Position numbers and translations under genes: made by a program. A stretch of DNA of 64,000 nt, taken from assembly GCF_900105125.1 (NCBI RefSeq), contig NZ_LT629750.1:4236001-4300000 (forward strand). Direction: 5' to 3'. Within the stretch, counting starts at the first letter, position 1. Every line of letters begins with the position of its first letter. The DNA comes from Bradyrhizobium canariense (GTDB taxonomy: Bacteria; Pseudomonadota; Alphaproteobacteria; Rhizobiales; Xanthobacteraceae). Below the pieces are notes generated by a model. That model was not told the origin of the DNA. It worked only from the letters and a program-made list of their open reading frames with translations, and did not search any database. Positions 18,097-26,083 of this stretch are shown one piece after another.

Positions 18097-18275
18097 GGTA
18101 GCAGGTTTCCTGGCTCACGGGTCGTCGCCTTCAACCACCTTCCCAGGACTAAACGATCCCAGTGGTATTAATGGTTGTCAGCTCGCCGCTTACAGTTGCG
18201 GGGGCAGCTGCGGCATTGCCTGTCGTAACAGACGCACCGCATTCCCTTGATTAGCCCTTGCGGGCACTACCGACC
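18097..18275 (-). promoter_or_regulatory. Cobalamin riboswitch 1, upstream of the TonB receptor
   Basis: On the minus strand the conserved elements occur in order: AGGGAATGCGGTG, GCTGCCCCCGCAACTGTAAGCGG, CCACTGG, GGGAAGG, and the B12 box GAGCCAGGAAACCTGC at plus-strand 18101-18117. It lies between the bluB stop (18391) and the receptor start (17954). The remaining bases of this intergenic stretch hold no recognisable gene. Confidence 0.95.
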
Positions 18276-18390
18276 ATGAACGTGGCATCAGATCACATCC
18301 GCGTCAACAGACGAATCCGAAAGAGATTGTGGACTTGCCTTGCAAGACATCTCTTCCATCAGCGACGCGGTTGTCGGCGCACACAAACGA

Positions 18391-19095
18391 TCAGAGATAT
18401 TGGAAGAGTGGATCAGACGTGTCTTGGCCGCGCCAACAGTCGATCGACACGACGTCGGACAGCGGCGTGCGCGGCAACCAGCCGACGCTTTCCAGCTCCG
18501 GCTTCCGGAAGAAATGCGAGACGTAGCCAACACAGAGATAGGCGACTGGCTGGATCGACGGGGGGATAGCGAGCGCCTCGCGCAGATCGTCGTATCTGAT
18601 AATGCTGACCCAGCCGACGCCGATATTTTCCACTCGGGCAGCGAGCCAGAGATTTTGTACCGCGCAAACCGCGCTGTAGAGATCCATATCGGCCTGATGG
18701 GTTCGTCCAAGCACGACGGGACCGGTACGGTTGCGGTCACAGGTGATGCAGATTCCGACCGGTGCCTCGACGATGCCCTCCAGCTTGAGCCGGCGGTAGG
18801 CCTGCTGCTTTTCATCCTCGAACATCCCGGCGGCTTCCAGGTTCGCGGCCTGAAACGAATCCCTCACCTTTTGCTTGATGGCGCGATCCCTGACGACGAT
18901 GAAATCCCAAGGCTGCATGAAACCGACCGACGGCGCATGGTGGGCTGCACCGAGGAGGCGCGCCAGCACCTGATCCGGGATCGGAGTTGGAAGAAATTGC
19001 CCGCGCACGTCGCGGCGATTGAAGATGCATTTGTAGACGGCATCGCGCTCGGCGGAGGAAAATTCGGCGTCGACCTGGATGTCCTGGGATTCCAT
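18391..19095 (-). CDS. bluB: 5,6-dimethylbenzimidazole synthase
   Basis: BluB, the nitroreductase-fold enzyme that converts reduced FMN and oxygen into 5,6-dimethylbenzimidazole, the lower ligand of B12. The protein has 234 aa from the ATG at 19095, near the usual BluB length. Signature segments are FNRRDVRGQF for flavin phosphate binding, HHAPSVGFMQPWDFIVV, and the C-terminal GVGWVSIIRYDDLREAL. The start at 19095 follows a purine-rich GAAAGAGAAG; a start six codons upstream (GTG at 19113 or ATG at 19110) is possible. It is the last gene of the leftward cobT-cobU-cobS-phosphatase-cobF series, fitting a role in assembling the nucleotide loop. Confidence 0.96.
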   Translation of the reverse strand: MESQDIQVDAEFSSAERDAVYKCIFNRRDVRGQFLPTPIPDQVLARLLGAAHHAPSVGFMQPWDFIVVRDRAIKQKVRDSFQAANLEAAGMFEDEKQQAYRRLKLEGIVEAPVGICITCDRNRTGPVVLGRTHQADMDLYSAVCAVQNLWLAARVENIGVGWVSIIRYDDLREALAIPPSIQPVAYLCVGYVSHFFRKPELESVGWLPRTPLSDVVSIDCWRGQDTSDPLFQYL

Positions 19096-19190
19096 CGTCT
19101 TCTCTTTCATCACGAGCGAGCACCAGCATGGTCGCTGGACAGCTTGATTGCAATCACGGTACCGGCGCGCAAGCAGCTTGAGTCACGGTT

Positions 19191-19955
19191 TCAGCATCGG
19201 CCGCGATCGGATTTTCGCAGCAAATACGTATCCATGATCCAGCCGTGCTGTTGGCGCGCGAGCTTGCGTGCCGCTTCGATCTTGTCCTTGACGTCGGCGA
19301 GCCTTCCCGAGATCAGGATTTCGTCATCGGTCCCGAGATAGGCGCCCCAGAAGATATCGAGATCCGGTTCCGCCAGGCTCGCAAAAGCCTGGGTGCCGTC
19401 GAGCAACACGACGACGCTGCCGAATTCATCCGGAAAACCGTGGGCAAGCTTGCGTCCCGTGGTCAGCAGCACACTTTCCCCGATCTGGTTGAGGACGACG
19501 CGATGTTTTGCCGCCAGAACCTGCACGCTGCTGATGCCCGGGATCACTTGAATCTCCAGCGCCAGCCCTTTGATGCGGATGCGCTCGATGATCCGCAGCG
19601 TGCTGTCATAGATCGCCGGATCGCCCCACACCAGAATCGCGCCGATTTCGTTTTCTTCAAGCTCGTGTTCGAACAATCGAGCATAGATGTCGGCGAGGCG
19701 GCTATGCCATTCGTCGACACTGGCAAGATAATCGCCGGAACTCGTGCGTTGCGGCACGTCGACACTGATGGTGCGGTAATCGGCATTTTCAATGAAGCGC
19801 TCGCAGATGGCTGTCCTCAGGTCACGCAGGGCGGCCTTCTCGGCTCCCTTGTCGGGAATGAAAAAGACGTCGGCTTGATTAAGCGCCTTGATCGCCTGGA
19901 TCGTCATATGATCGGGATCGCCGACGCCGATGCCGATCACGAAAATCTTTCGCAT
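19191..19955 (-). CDS. cobF: Precorrin-6A synthase (deacetylating)
   Basis: CobF, a 254-aa SAM-dependent C1-methyltransferase of the aerobic B12 pathway that methylates precorrin-5 and releases acetate to give precorrin-6A. The N-terminal IGIGVGDPDHMTIQAIKAL is the SAM-binding loop of the tetrapyrrole methylase fold but differs from CobI/CobJ/CobM as CobF proteins do. The middle contains LVWGDPAIYDST and VIPGISSVQVLAAKH. The ATG at 19955 has a strong GGAGG site. Its presence marks the oxygen-dependent pathway. It is separated from the other ring methylases and sits in the nucleotide-loop operon. Confidence 0.96.
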   Translation of the reverse strand: MRKIFVIGIGVGDPDHMTIQAIKALNQADVFFIPDKGAEKAALRDLRTAICERFIENADYRTISVDVPQRTSSGDYLASVDEWHSRLADIYARLFEHELEENEIGAILVWGDPAIYDSTLRIIERIRIKGLALEIQVIPGISSVQVLAAKHRVVLNQIGESVLLTTGRKLAHGFPDEFGSVVVLLDGTQAFASLAEPDLDIFWGAYLGTDDEILISGRLADVKDKIEAARKLARQQHGWIMDTYLLRKSDRGRC

Positions 19956-19995
19956 CTTTCCTCCGCTATCCGCCCTGGTTCAAACATGAGACGTT

Positions 19996-20559
19996 TCAAC
20001 GGTTGACGCAAACGACGCGCCAGCCGTTCGTCAGCCGGTCGATCCGGGTCAGCGACAGCGGATCGATCGCGAAGCGCAACGCCGGTTCCGGACCGGCATC
20101 GAGCGCGATCGCAAGCGCCGCGCGCACCGTGCCGGAGTGCACCACCAGCACGACGTCGCCCGGCGGCAGCGCCGCCAGACCGTCGCGGACACGGACGATC
20201 TGGTCGGCAAAACTTTCGCCGCCCGGTGGCCTGCTATTGGCAGGCATCCGCCAGAAATCGCGGTAGGCGGCGCCGAGCTCGCGGGCGAGATCGTCATGAC
20301 GGCGGCCCGTCCACTCTCCGAAGTTCTGTTCGCGGAAGTTCGGCTCGGGTTTCGGCCGCAGTCCCAGCGCGACCGCCGTCTCGAGCGTCCGAACACTCGG
20401 ACTGGCGAATTGCGCGGCCTCGACCGGTAATTTCGCACGGAGCGCCCTGAACGCTGCGTCATCTCCGGTGTCGGCGGCCGCATCGGAATCATGGATCACA
20501 CCCTTCGGTCCCTTAACCGGCGCATGCCGGATCAGCCACAGACGATTGTCTTTACTCAT
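19996..20559 (-). CDS. Histidine phosphatase-family protein, probable alpha-ribazole phosphatase
   Basis: Phosphoglycerate-mutase-like histidine phosphatase of 187 aa. The catalytic histidine lies in the N-terminal LIRHAPVKG (the variant RHA replaces the commoner RHG), and the second histidine lies in VVLVVHSGTVRAAL. ENFGEWTGRR resembles the EFGEWEG motif of this class. The ATG at 20559 follows GAGGG. Its place between cobS and cobF suggests that it removes the phosphate from alpha-ribazole-5'-phosphate or adenosylcobalamin-5'-phosphate, the Salmonella CobC role. The symbol is left blank because cobC here denotes the aminotransferase. Confidence 0.88.
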   Translation of the reverse strand: MSKDNRLWLIRHAPVKGPKGVIHDSDAAADTGDDAAFRALRAKLPVEAAQFASPSVRTLETAVALGLRPKPEPNFREQNFGEWTGRRHDDLARELGAAYRDFWRMPANSRPPGGESFADQIVRVRDGLAALPPGDVVLVVHSGTVRAALAIALDAGPEPALRFAIDPLSLTRIDRLTNGWRVVCVNR

Positions 20560-20569
20560 GGCGCGGCCC

Positions 20570-21358
20570 TCACGACAGGCGCGCGGCGAGCATGACCAGC
20601 ACCGCGGTTTCCACAACCTGCTCCACCGCGCCGAACACGTCGCCGGTCACCCCGCCGATCTGCCGTTGTGCCAGCGTGGCCACGGCCGTCGCGGCGGCGG
20701 CCGTTACAACGACCTCCAGCAATGCCAGTTTTGCCGGCAGGCACAGCAGCGCGATCACGACGGCGATGACGATCGCCATTAAAGCGCTTGCGAGGTCGGG
20801 CCGTCCCGCCGATTTGCCAAGTCCGTCGTCGCGGGCGAACGGCATGTTTGCCGCAAGAACAGGAATGGCCGCTCGTGAAAGCGCATGCGCCACAACGAGC
20901 CCCGGAATGATGGCGGCAGTGGAAAAACTCGCCAGCGCCGACCATCTGGCCGAAAAGCTGACCAGCAACGCGAGGGCGCCGTAGGTGCCTATTCGGCTGT
21001 CGCGCATGATCGCGAGCTTCGCGGCGCGATCGCGACCGCCGCCAAACCCGTCGCCGACATCGGCAAGCCCGTCCTCATGCAGCGCGCCCGTCAACGCCGC
21101 CCCCGCACCAATCGCCAGCGCCGCCGCGGCCAGTGGTGGAATGCCCATCTTCAGCATGGCCCGATCGACGAGCCCGACGGCGAGGCCGATCATTGCGCCG
21201 ACTAGCGGGAACGCCCGTTGGGCGCGCGCCAGGCCTTCAGGCTTCGTACCTTCGGGCTGTGGCATCGGCACCCGCGTCAGCAGCGCCACCGCGAGGCGAA
21301 GGTCGTCGATCCAGTCCCGGAAATGGTCGGCAGCCGTTGATTGATTTTCGTCGCGCAT
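20570..21358 (-). CDS. cobS: Adenosylcobinamide-GDP ribazoletransferase (CobS/CobV)
   Basis: Integral membrane cobalamin synthase of 262 aa that joins adenosylcobinamide-GDP to alpha-ribazole (phosphate). The N-terminal RLAVALLTRVPMPQPEG is the family signature, and GALHEDGLADVGDGFGGGRDRAAKLAIMRDSRIGTYG carries the acidic residues that bind metal and nucleotide. Several hydrophobic helices follow. The gene is called cobV in Pseudomonas denitrificans nomenclature and must not be confused with the cobaltochelatase subunit CobS. It ends 10 nt before the next gene's start and belongs to the riboswitch-2 operon. Confidence 0.96.
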   Translation of the reverse strand: MRDENQSTAADHFRDWIDDLRLAVALLTRVPMPQPEGTKPEGLARAQRAFPLVGAMIGLAVGLVDRAMLKMGIPPLAAAALAIGAGAALTGALHEDGLADVGDGFGGGRDRAAKLAIMRDSRIGTYGALALLVSFSARWSALASFSTAAIIPGLVVAHALSRAAIPVLAANMPFARDDGLGKSAGRPDLASALMAIVIAVVIALLCLPAKLALLEVVVTAAAATAVATLAQRQIGGVTGDVFGAVEQVVETAVLVMLAARLS

Positions 21359-21415
21359 GATGTGGTCTCGATCTCTGCCATCTCGCTGCCGCTGTCGGCG
21401 AACCGGCGCGTTCCA

Positions 21416-21934
21416 TCATTTCAGCCGTACGCCGCAGCCCGCCACCATCAGCCATGCTTCCGATGCCCGCGACGCGGTGCGCTGGCCAAGCAGGCCCACC
21501 AGATCGCGAAACCGACGTAGCTCCTTGTCCATCGGTACAGGACTCCAGCCAATCTCGTCGCCGACCACAATGACCGGATGCGGTGCCGCGCAGAAGCCGT
21601 CAAGCTGGCGCTCCCATGTGGCAATCAGACTCCCATCATCCTGATCGAGGCGATCGGCCAGCCACAGCGTCATGCTGTCGATCAACGCCCCGGAAGGCGT
21701 CGGCCGCAGATCGGCCAGCGCCTGCGCGATATCGGCGGGAGCCTCAAGCGTGCGCCACGCCGCCATCCGCTCGGCGCGATGCCGCCGTACACGCTCGGCC
21801 ATTTCGGCATCGCTGGCGTCGGAACGATAGGTCGCGACGAACACCACATTCTCTCCCCAGGCTTTCGCGATCTCGACCGCGCGATGGCTCTTGCCGCTGC
21901 GCGTCGGTCCGGTGAGGAAAATCAGCTCAGCCAT
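21416..21934 (-). CDS. cobU: Adenosylcobinamide kinase/guanylyltransferase (CobU/CobP)
   Basis: Bifunctional nucleotide-transfer enzyme of 172 aa that phosphorylates adenosylcobinamide and attaches GMP. The P-loop GPTRSGKS lies at residues 8-15. VGDEIGWSPVP corresponds to the conserved VSNEVGMGIVP segment, and the C-terminal MVAGCGVRLK is typical. The start codon lies inside the end of cobT (8-nt overlap), indicating translational coupling. It is called cobP in Pseudomonas denitrificans. Confidence 0.96.
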   Translation of the reverse strand: MAELIFLTGPTRSGKSHRAVEIAKAWGENVVFVATYRSDASDAEMAERVRRHRAERMAAWRTLEAPADIAQALADLRPTPSGALIDSMTLWLADRLDQDDGSLIATWERQLDGFCAAPHPVIVVGDEIGWSPVPMDKELRRFRDLVGLLGQRTASRASEAWLMVAGCGVRLK

Positions 21935-23015
21935 GCCCGCAATCCGCCGGTTGTGGCTGCAATGTTCCGGCCAGAACCTCCGAAAGGTCCGCCATCTCGA
22001 TCAGGATACCGGCAGCGGCCCGCAGCAATGGCACCGCGATGACGGCACCGGTGCCCTCGCCGAGCCGTAGTCCCAGATCGAGGTAAGGCTTTGCATCGAG
22101 CGCCTCCAGCAACAGGGTGTGACCGCGCTCGGCGGAGCGATGTGAAAACACGCAATAGTCGCGCGCCGCGGGCTGCAGCCGCACCGCGACCAACGCCGCC
22201 GCGGTTGCGATAAACCCGTCGATGATCACAGGCCGGCGACGTGCCGCACTCCCGAGTACCGCTCCGGCCATCATCGCAATCTCATAGCCGCCGAATTCGG
22301 CCAGCACCTCAAGCGGCGAGTTCGCTTTGCTGCGCGAGGCGGCTCGTTCCGCAACCGCGAGCTTGCGTGCGACCCCTGCGGTATCGAGACCGGCTCCGGC
22401 GCCGACGCAGTCGGCCAGCGGCGCCGGCGCAAGCCGATGCATCAAGAGCGCGGCTGACGTCGTATTACCGATACCCATTTCGCCAATCGCCACCACGTCG
22501 GTACCGGCATCGATGGATGCCGCGACGATCGATGCACCTCTCGCAAGACAATCGCTCACCTCCTGAGGGGTAAGCGCCGCTTGATGCGCGGCGTTGCGGC
22601 TGCCGCGCCGTATCTTCGCGTCGATCAATCCAGGATGCGCCGGGATGTCGGCATCGACGCCGGCATCGATCACCTGCACGTCAACGCCCGACGCCTTCGC
22701 GAGTGCATTGACAGCGGCGCGCCCGGCAAGATACGTCGCGACCATCGCGCGGGTGACATTCGCCGGATAGAGCGAAACGCCCTCCGCGGTGAGACCATGG
22801 TCGGCTGCGAAGACGAAGACAACGGCGCGCTCGGTGCGCGGCGCCAGCGGGTGCCAGATCAACCCGAGCTGGACCGCGAGATCCTCGAGGCGGCCGAGCG
22901 AGCCGAGCGGCTTCGCCTTGCCGTCAATTCGGCTACGTAACTGTGGCTCCAGTGAATGATCGACCGGTTCGATCTGCCAGTCATTCGATCCAGCGGACGA
23001 TGCTTTGGTGTCCAT
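21927..23015 (-). CDS. cobT: Nicotinate-nucleotide--dimethylbenzimidazole phosphoribosyltransferase
   Basis: CobT (CobU in Pseudomonas denitrificans), 362 aa, which transfers phosphoribose from nicotinate mononucleotide to dimethylbenzimidazole. Signatures are KPLGSLGRLEDLAVQL near the N-terminus, the base-binding VFVFAADHGLTAEGVS, GEMGIGNTTSAA, and the catalytic glutamate in LGEGTGAVIAVPLL. It is the first gene after riboswitch 2 on the minus strand, with an untranslated leader of more than 200 nt. Its product needs the lower ligand supplied by bluB at the other end of the same gene series. Confidence 0.96.
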   Translation of the reverse strand: MDTKASSAGSNDWQIEPVDHSLEPQLRSRIDGKAKPLGSLGRLEDLAVQLGLIWHPLAPRTERAVVFVFAADHGLTAEGVSLYPANVTRAMVATYLAGRAAVNALAKASGVDVQVIDAGVDADIPAHPGLIDAKIRRGSRNAAHQAALTPQEVSDCLARGASIVAASIDAGTDVVAIGEMGIGNTTSAALLMHRLAPAPLADCVGAGAGLDTAGVARKLAVAERAASRSKANSPLEVLAEFGGYEIAMMAGAVLGSAARRRPVIIDGFIATAAALVAVRLQPAARDYCVFSHRSAERGHTLLLEALDAKPYLDLGLRLGEGTGAVIAVPLLRAAAGILIEMADLSEVLAGTLQPQPADCGHG

Positions 23016-23242
23016 TTATTTTACTCAGGTCAGATAGAGAACGTAACGAGCCAGCGACCGCACGAGCGAAGCAGTCCTGCTGCTCGCGTACAGCGCGCGG
23101 GCGACCGCGTGATGGAGGGCATCATGGCTTCGGCGTCAGGCGGCTGCGCGCCACCAATCGAACCGAGGCTATGCCGAGTGAACGACTGTTGAATACCACT
23201 TCCCCTCTCTTCGACCCACCGTCGAACGAGTCGATCCAGTGT

Positions 23243-23418
23243 CTTCGGCCGGTCTCCTGGCTCACGGACAATGTCCTCGATCGTCTTCCCAATACCGCTT
23301 CGCGGCGTTCAGTGACGTCTTTGATCGAGGACGATCCGCCTACAGTTGCGGGGGCAGCAGCGGCTTGGGTGAACTCTCACCTGACCGCATTCCCGTTTCA
23401 CCTCTCGCGAGGCACCGA
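23243..23418 (-). promoter_or_regulatory. Cobalamin riboswitch 2, upstream of cobT
   Basis: Minus-strand elements in order: GGTGCC, ACGGGAATGCGGT, GCTGCCCCCGCAACTGTAGGCGG, TTGGGAAGACG, and the B12 box GAGCCAGGAGACCGGCC at plus-strand 23247-23263. The stretch 23016-23586 contains no supported gene on either strand. Confidence 0.95.
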
Positions 23419-23586
23419 AAGACGGAACCACGAGAGCATGATGCACGCCGTCGCGCAAGCGGGCCGGAGTGCCAATCGCCAGGGATGCCCACGCGGTTGA
23501 CAACGTGGTCCGCCCTCCTATCAGTTCATCGATCTCATCAGGGCAACAGGGAATGCGATGCGGGACATGATCGAGCGAGCACGATC

Positions 23587-25005
23587 ATGAGTGAAACGGC
23601 CGTCTCTCGGGGCCTCGACGTTCTCGTGGTCGGCGGCGGCAGCGCCGCGCTGTGCGCGGCGATCGCAGCGCGGCGCAGCGGCGCGTCCGTACGGCTGGTC
23701 GAGCAAGCCCCGGCCTCGCTGCGCGGCGGCAACACCCGCCACGCGCGCAATTTCCGCCTGATGCATGACCGGCCGGCATGGTATGTGCCGGATAATTATG
23801 GCGAAGACGCCTTCTTCAAGGACCTGCTTCGCGTCACACACGGCGCGACCGATGAGCAACTGGCGCGCGTTCTGATCCGTGGCTCCGCCACCATCGCCAC
23901 ATGGCTCGACGGCAACGGCGTGCGCCTGCAAGATCCGGCCAGCGGGGTGATGCCTTATTCGAAGCGGACGGCTTTTTTCCTCGGTGGCGGCAAGGCGATG
24001 ATCAACGCGCTCTACGCGACCGCGGCCAAGCTCGGCGTGACGATCGACTATGACAGCGAAGTCGTTGCGCTCGCGTTTGGCGAAGACCGGGATTGCGAAG
24101 CCGACATCCTTCATGACGACCGCATCGATCGCATCACACCGAAGACCCTGGTTCTGTGCTCCGGCGGCCATCAGGCCAATATCGACTGGCTTCGCGAAAG
24201 TTTTGGCGACGCCGCCGACAATTTCATGATCCGCGGCACGCCCTATGTCACCGGCTCGGTGTTGCGCCTGCTGCTCGACGCCGGCGTGAAGCCGGTCGGC
24301 AACCCCTCGCGCGCTCATATGGTTGTGGTCGACGCCCGCGGACCAAAGTTCGATGGCGGTATCGTCACCCGCATCACCGCTATTCCACACGGCATCGTCG
24401 TCGACCATGACGGCCGACGATTTCACGACGAGGGCGAGGACGCACGCAAGACGCATTTTGCCCGCTGGGGCGCGCGCATCGCGGCCTGTCCGGGCCAGAT
24501 CGCCTATCTGATCCTGGATGCGAAAGGGTTCGGCCGCGCCTTGCCGACAGCGCTGCCACCGATCCGGGCCGACACCGTCGCGTCACTCGCGAGCGCGGTC
24601 GGCCTCAATCCGGCGGCGCTTGAAACCACGATCATGGATTTCAATGCCGCAACCGGAGACGACGATAATGTGCCGGCGATCGAACGTTGCACCAAGGGGC
24701 TTGTCCCACCGAAATCGCGCGCCGCGCTCCCGCTCGTGGTCCCGCCATTCGCTGCCTATCCGCTGCGGCCGGGCGTGACGTTCACGCATTTCGGCGTAGC
24801 CGTGGACGATCGCATGCGCGTGATGAAGAACGATGGCAGCCCCGCGCGCAACGTGTTCGCGGCCGGCATGATCATGGCGGCGAACGTGCTCAGCAATGGC
24901 TACCTCGCAGGACTTGGCGTCACGCTTTCGGCCGTGTTCGGGCGGCTCGCCGGCGAAGAAGCCGCGCGGCGGGCCCAACCCGGCGAACGAGGCGATGGCG
25001 ATTGA
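23587..25005 (+). CDS. CobZ/TcuA-like flavoprotein, probable precorrin-3B synthase component
   Basis: FAD-dependent oxidoreductase of the succinate dehydrogenase/fumarate reductase flavoprotein class, 472 aa. The N-terminal VLVVGGGSAALCAAIAARRSG binds FAD, and the C-terminal NVFAAGMIMAANVLSNGYLAG is characteristic of TcuA (tricarballylate dehydrogenase) and of the flavin domain of CobZ. In Rhodobacter capsulatus CobZ replaces CobG and makes precorrin-3B, but that protein is fused to a C-terminal Fe-S/haem domain that is missing here. No CobG-like sulfite-reductase-type gene occurs in the window. The frame is open far upstream through the antisense riboswitch; the ATG at 23587 begins the family alignment. 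TcuA is the main alternative. Confidence 0.8.
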   Translation: MSETAVSRGLDVLVVGGGSAALCAAIAARRSGASVRLVEQAPASLRGGNTRHARNFRLMHDRPAWYVPDNYGEDAFFKDLLRVTHGATDEQLARVLIRGSATIATWLDGNGVRLQDPASGVMPYSKRTAFFLGGGKAMINALYATAAKLGVTIDYDSEVVALAFGEDRDCEADILHDDRIDRITPKTLVLCSGGHQANIDWLRESFGDAADNFMIRGTPYVTGSVLRLLLDAGVKPVGNPSRAHMVVVDARGPKFDGGIVTRITAIPHGIVVDHDGRRFHDEGEDARKTHFARWGARIAACPGQIAYLILDAKGFGRALPTALPPIRADTVASLASAVGLNPAALETTIMDFNAATGDDDNVPAIERCTKGLVPPKSRAALPLVVPPFAAYPLRPGVTFTHFGVAVDDRMRVMKNDGSPARNVFAAGMIMAANVLSNGYLAGLGVTLSAVFGRLAGEEAARRAQPGERGDGD

Positions 25006-25030
25006 GACGATGATGTCCGCACTGACGCCA

Positions 25031-26083
25031 TCAAGCCGTCAACGTGCCGCAGGTGGCCTCAAGTCGCCGCCACGCGGCCTCATCCGCGGGAAGCCCGAAC
25101 CGATACCATCGGGGTGCAGCGGCAAAGCCTCGGATCAAAATCCCGGCACGCGCGAAATGATCGAGCAGCTCGACGCCATCAGGGCCTTCGAACAAACCGA
25201 ACAGATCGGCGCCACCAAGCAGTCTCAATCCCGCGCCGGTGAGGATACCATCGAGCCGCCGTCGATCGACCGCAAGGCGCGTTCGCGTCGCCGCGATCCA
25301 TGCCGCGTCGCGCAGCGCCAACGTCGCGATCTCGCACGCAGGACCCGACACCGGCCAATCGCCGAGCAATTGGCGCCAAGGCGAGATATCGGACTCAGTG
25401 ACGATAACAAAACCCACGCGCAGTCCCGCGAGACCGAAAAACTTGCCGAGCGAGCGCAGCACCACCGTTCCGATGGGCAGTTCCGGCAGAGACAGCACCG
25501 ACGCCTCAGGCCGGACATCGGCAAAGGCTTCGTCGATAATCAGCCGTCGTCCGGTCGCGGTCCAGGCCTGCCCGAAAGCAACCAGCTCGGCACGCGCTAT
25601 CGTACGGCCGTTCGGATTGTTGGGATTGACCACAATGAGGGTGTCAAGGTCGTATGCTTTTGGATCCGGCAGCGCAACAAGCTCATGCACCTCGGCGCCC
25701 GCGTCGCGCCAGGTCGCGGCGTGCGAACCATAGGTCGGCGCGAGGACGCCGACGCGGCCGACGCCGATCACGTGCGGCAACAGGCGGATCGCAAGCTCGC
25801 TTCCGGAGACCGGCATGATCGCCGCATTCGCGGGAAGCCCGTAGGCGGCGGCGGCCGCGGTCTTCATCTGGGTTATTTCGCTCGCGAGTGGCAAGCGCTG
25901 ATACCGCGCGAGCGCTATATGTGGCACCGGCCAGGCGATGGGATTGATCCCGGTCGACAGATCGATCCATGGTTGCGGGGACTTCGGATAGAGTTGCGAC
26001 GCCATATCGATCCGACCGCCGTGAATCCTCAAGGCCCCCGCCCTCTTCCCGATCTCATCCCGCGAGTGCATGTTGCAATCCAT
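25031..26083 (-). CDS. cobC: Threonine-phosphate decarboxylase
   Basis: PLP-dependent class I/II aminotransferase-fold enzyme (CobC of Pseudomonas denitrificans, CobD of Salmonella), about 350 aa. It supplies the (R)-1-amino-2-propanol (phosphate) linker of the nucleotide loop. The N-terminal HGGRIDMASQLYP and DLSTGINPIAWP are typical. VVNPNNPNGR binds PLP, and the PLP lysine lies in SLGKFFGLAGLRVGF. The start at 26083 has AGGCGGA upstream, with 26071 as an alternative. The gene is divergent from cobD and their start regions overlap. It converges on the flavoprotein gene. Confidence 0.93.
   Translation of the reverse strand: MDCNMHSRDEIGKRAGALRIHGGRIDMASQLYPKSPQPWIDLSTGINPIAWPVPHIALARYQRLPLASEITQMKTAAAAAYGLPANAAIMPVSGSELAIRLLPHVIGVGRVGVLAPTYGSHAATWRDAGAEVHELVALPDPKAYDLDTLIVVNPNNPNGRTIARAELVAFGQAWTATGRRLIIDEAFADVRPEASVLSLPELPIGTVVLRSLGKFFGLAGLRVGFVIVTESDISPWRQLLGDWPVSGPACEIATLALRDAAWIAATRTRLAVDRRRLDGILTGAGLRLLGGADLFGLFEGPDGVELLDHFARAGILIRGFAAAPRWYRFGLPADEAAWRRLEATCGTLTA

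Noticed and set aside
23239..23586. Upstream extension of the flavoprotein frame
   Set aside because: It overlaps riboswitch 2 on the opposite strand and lacks family similarity.
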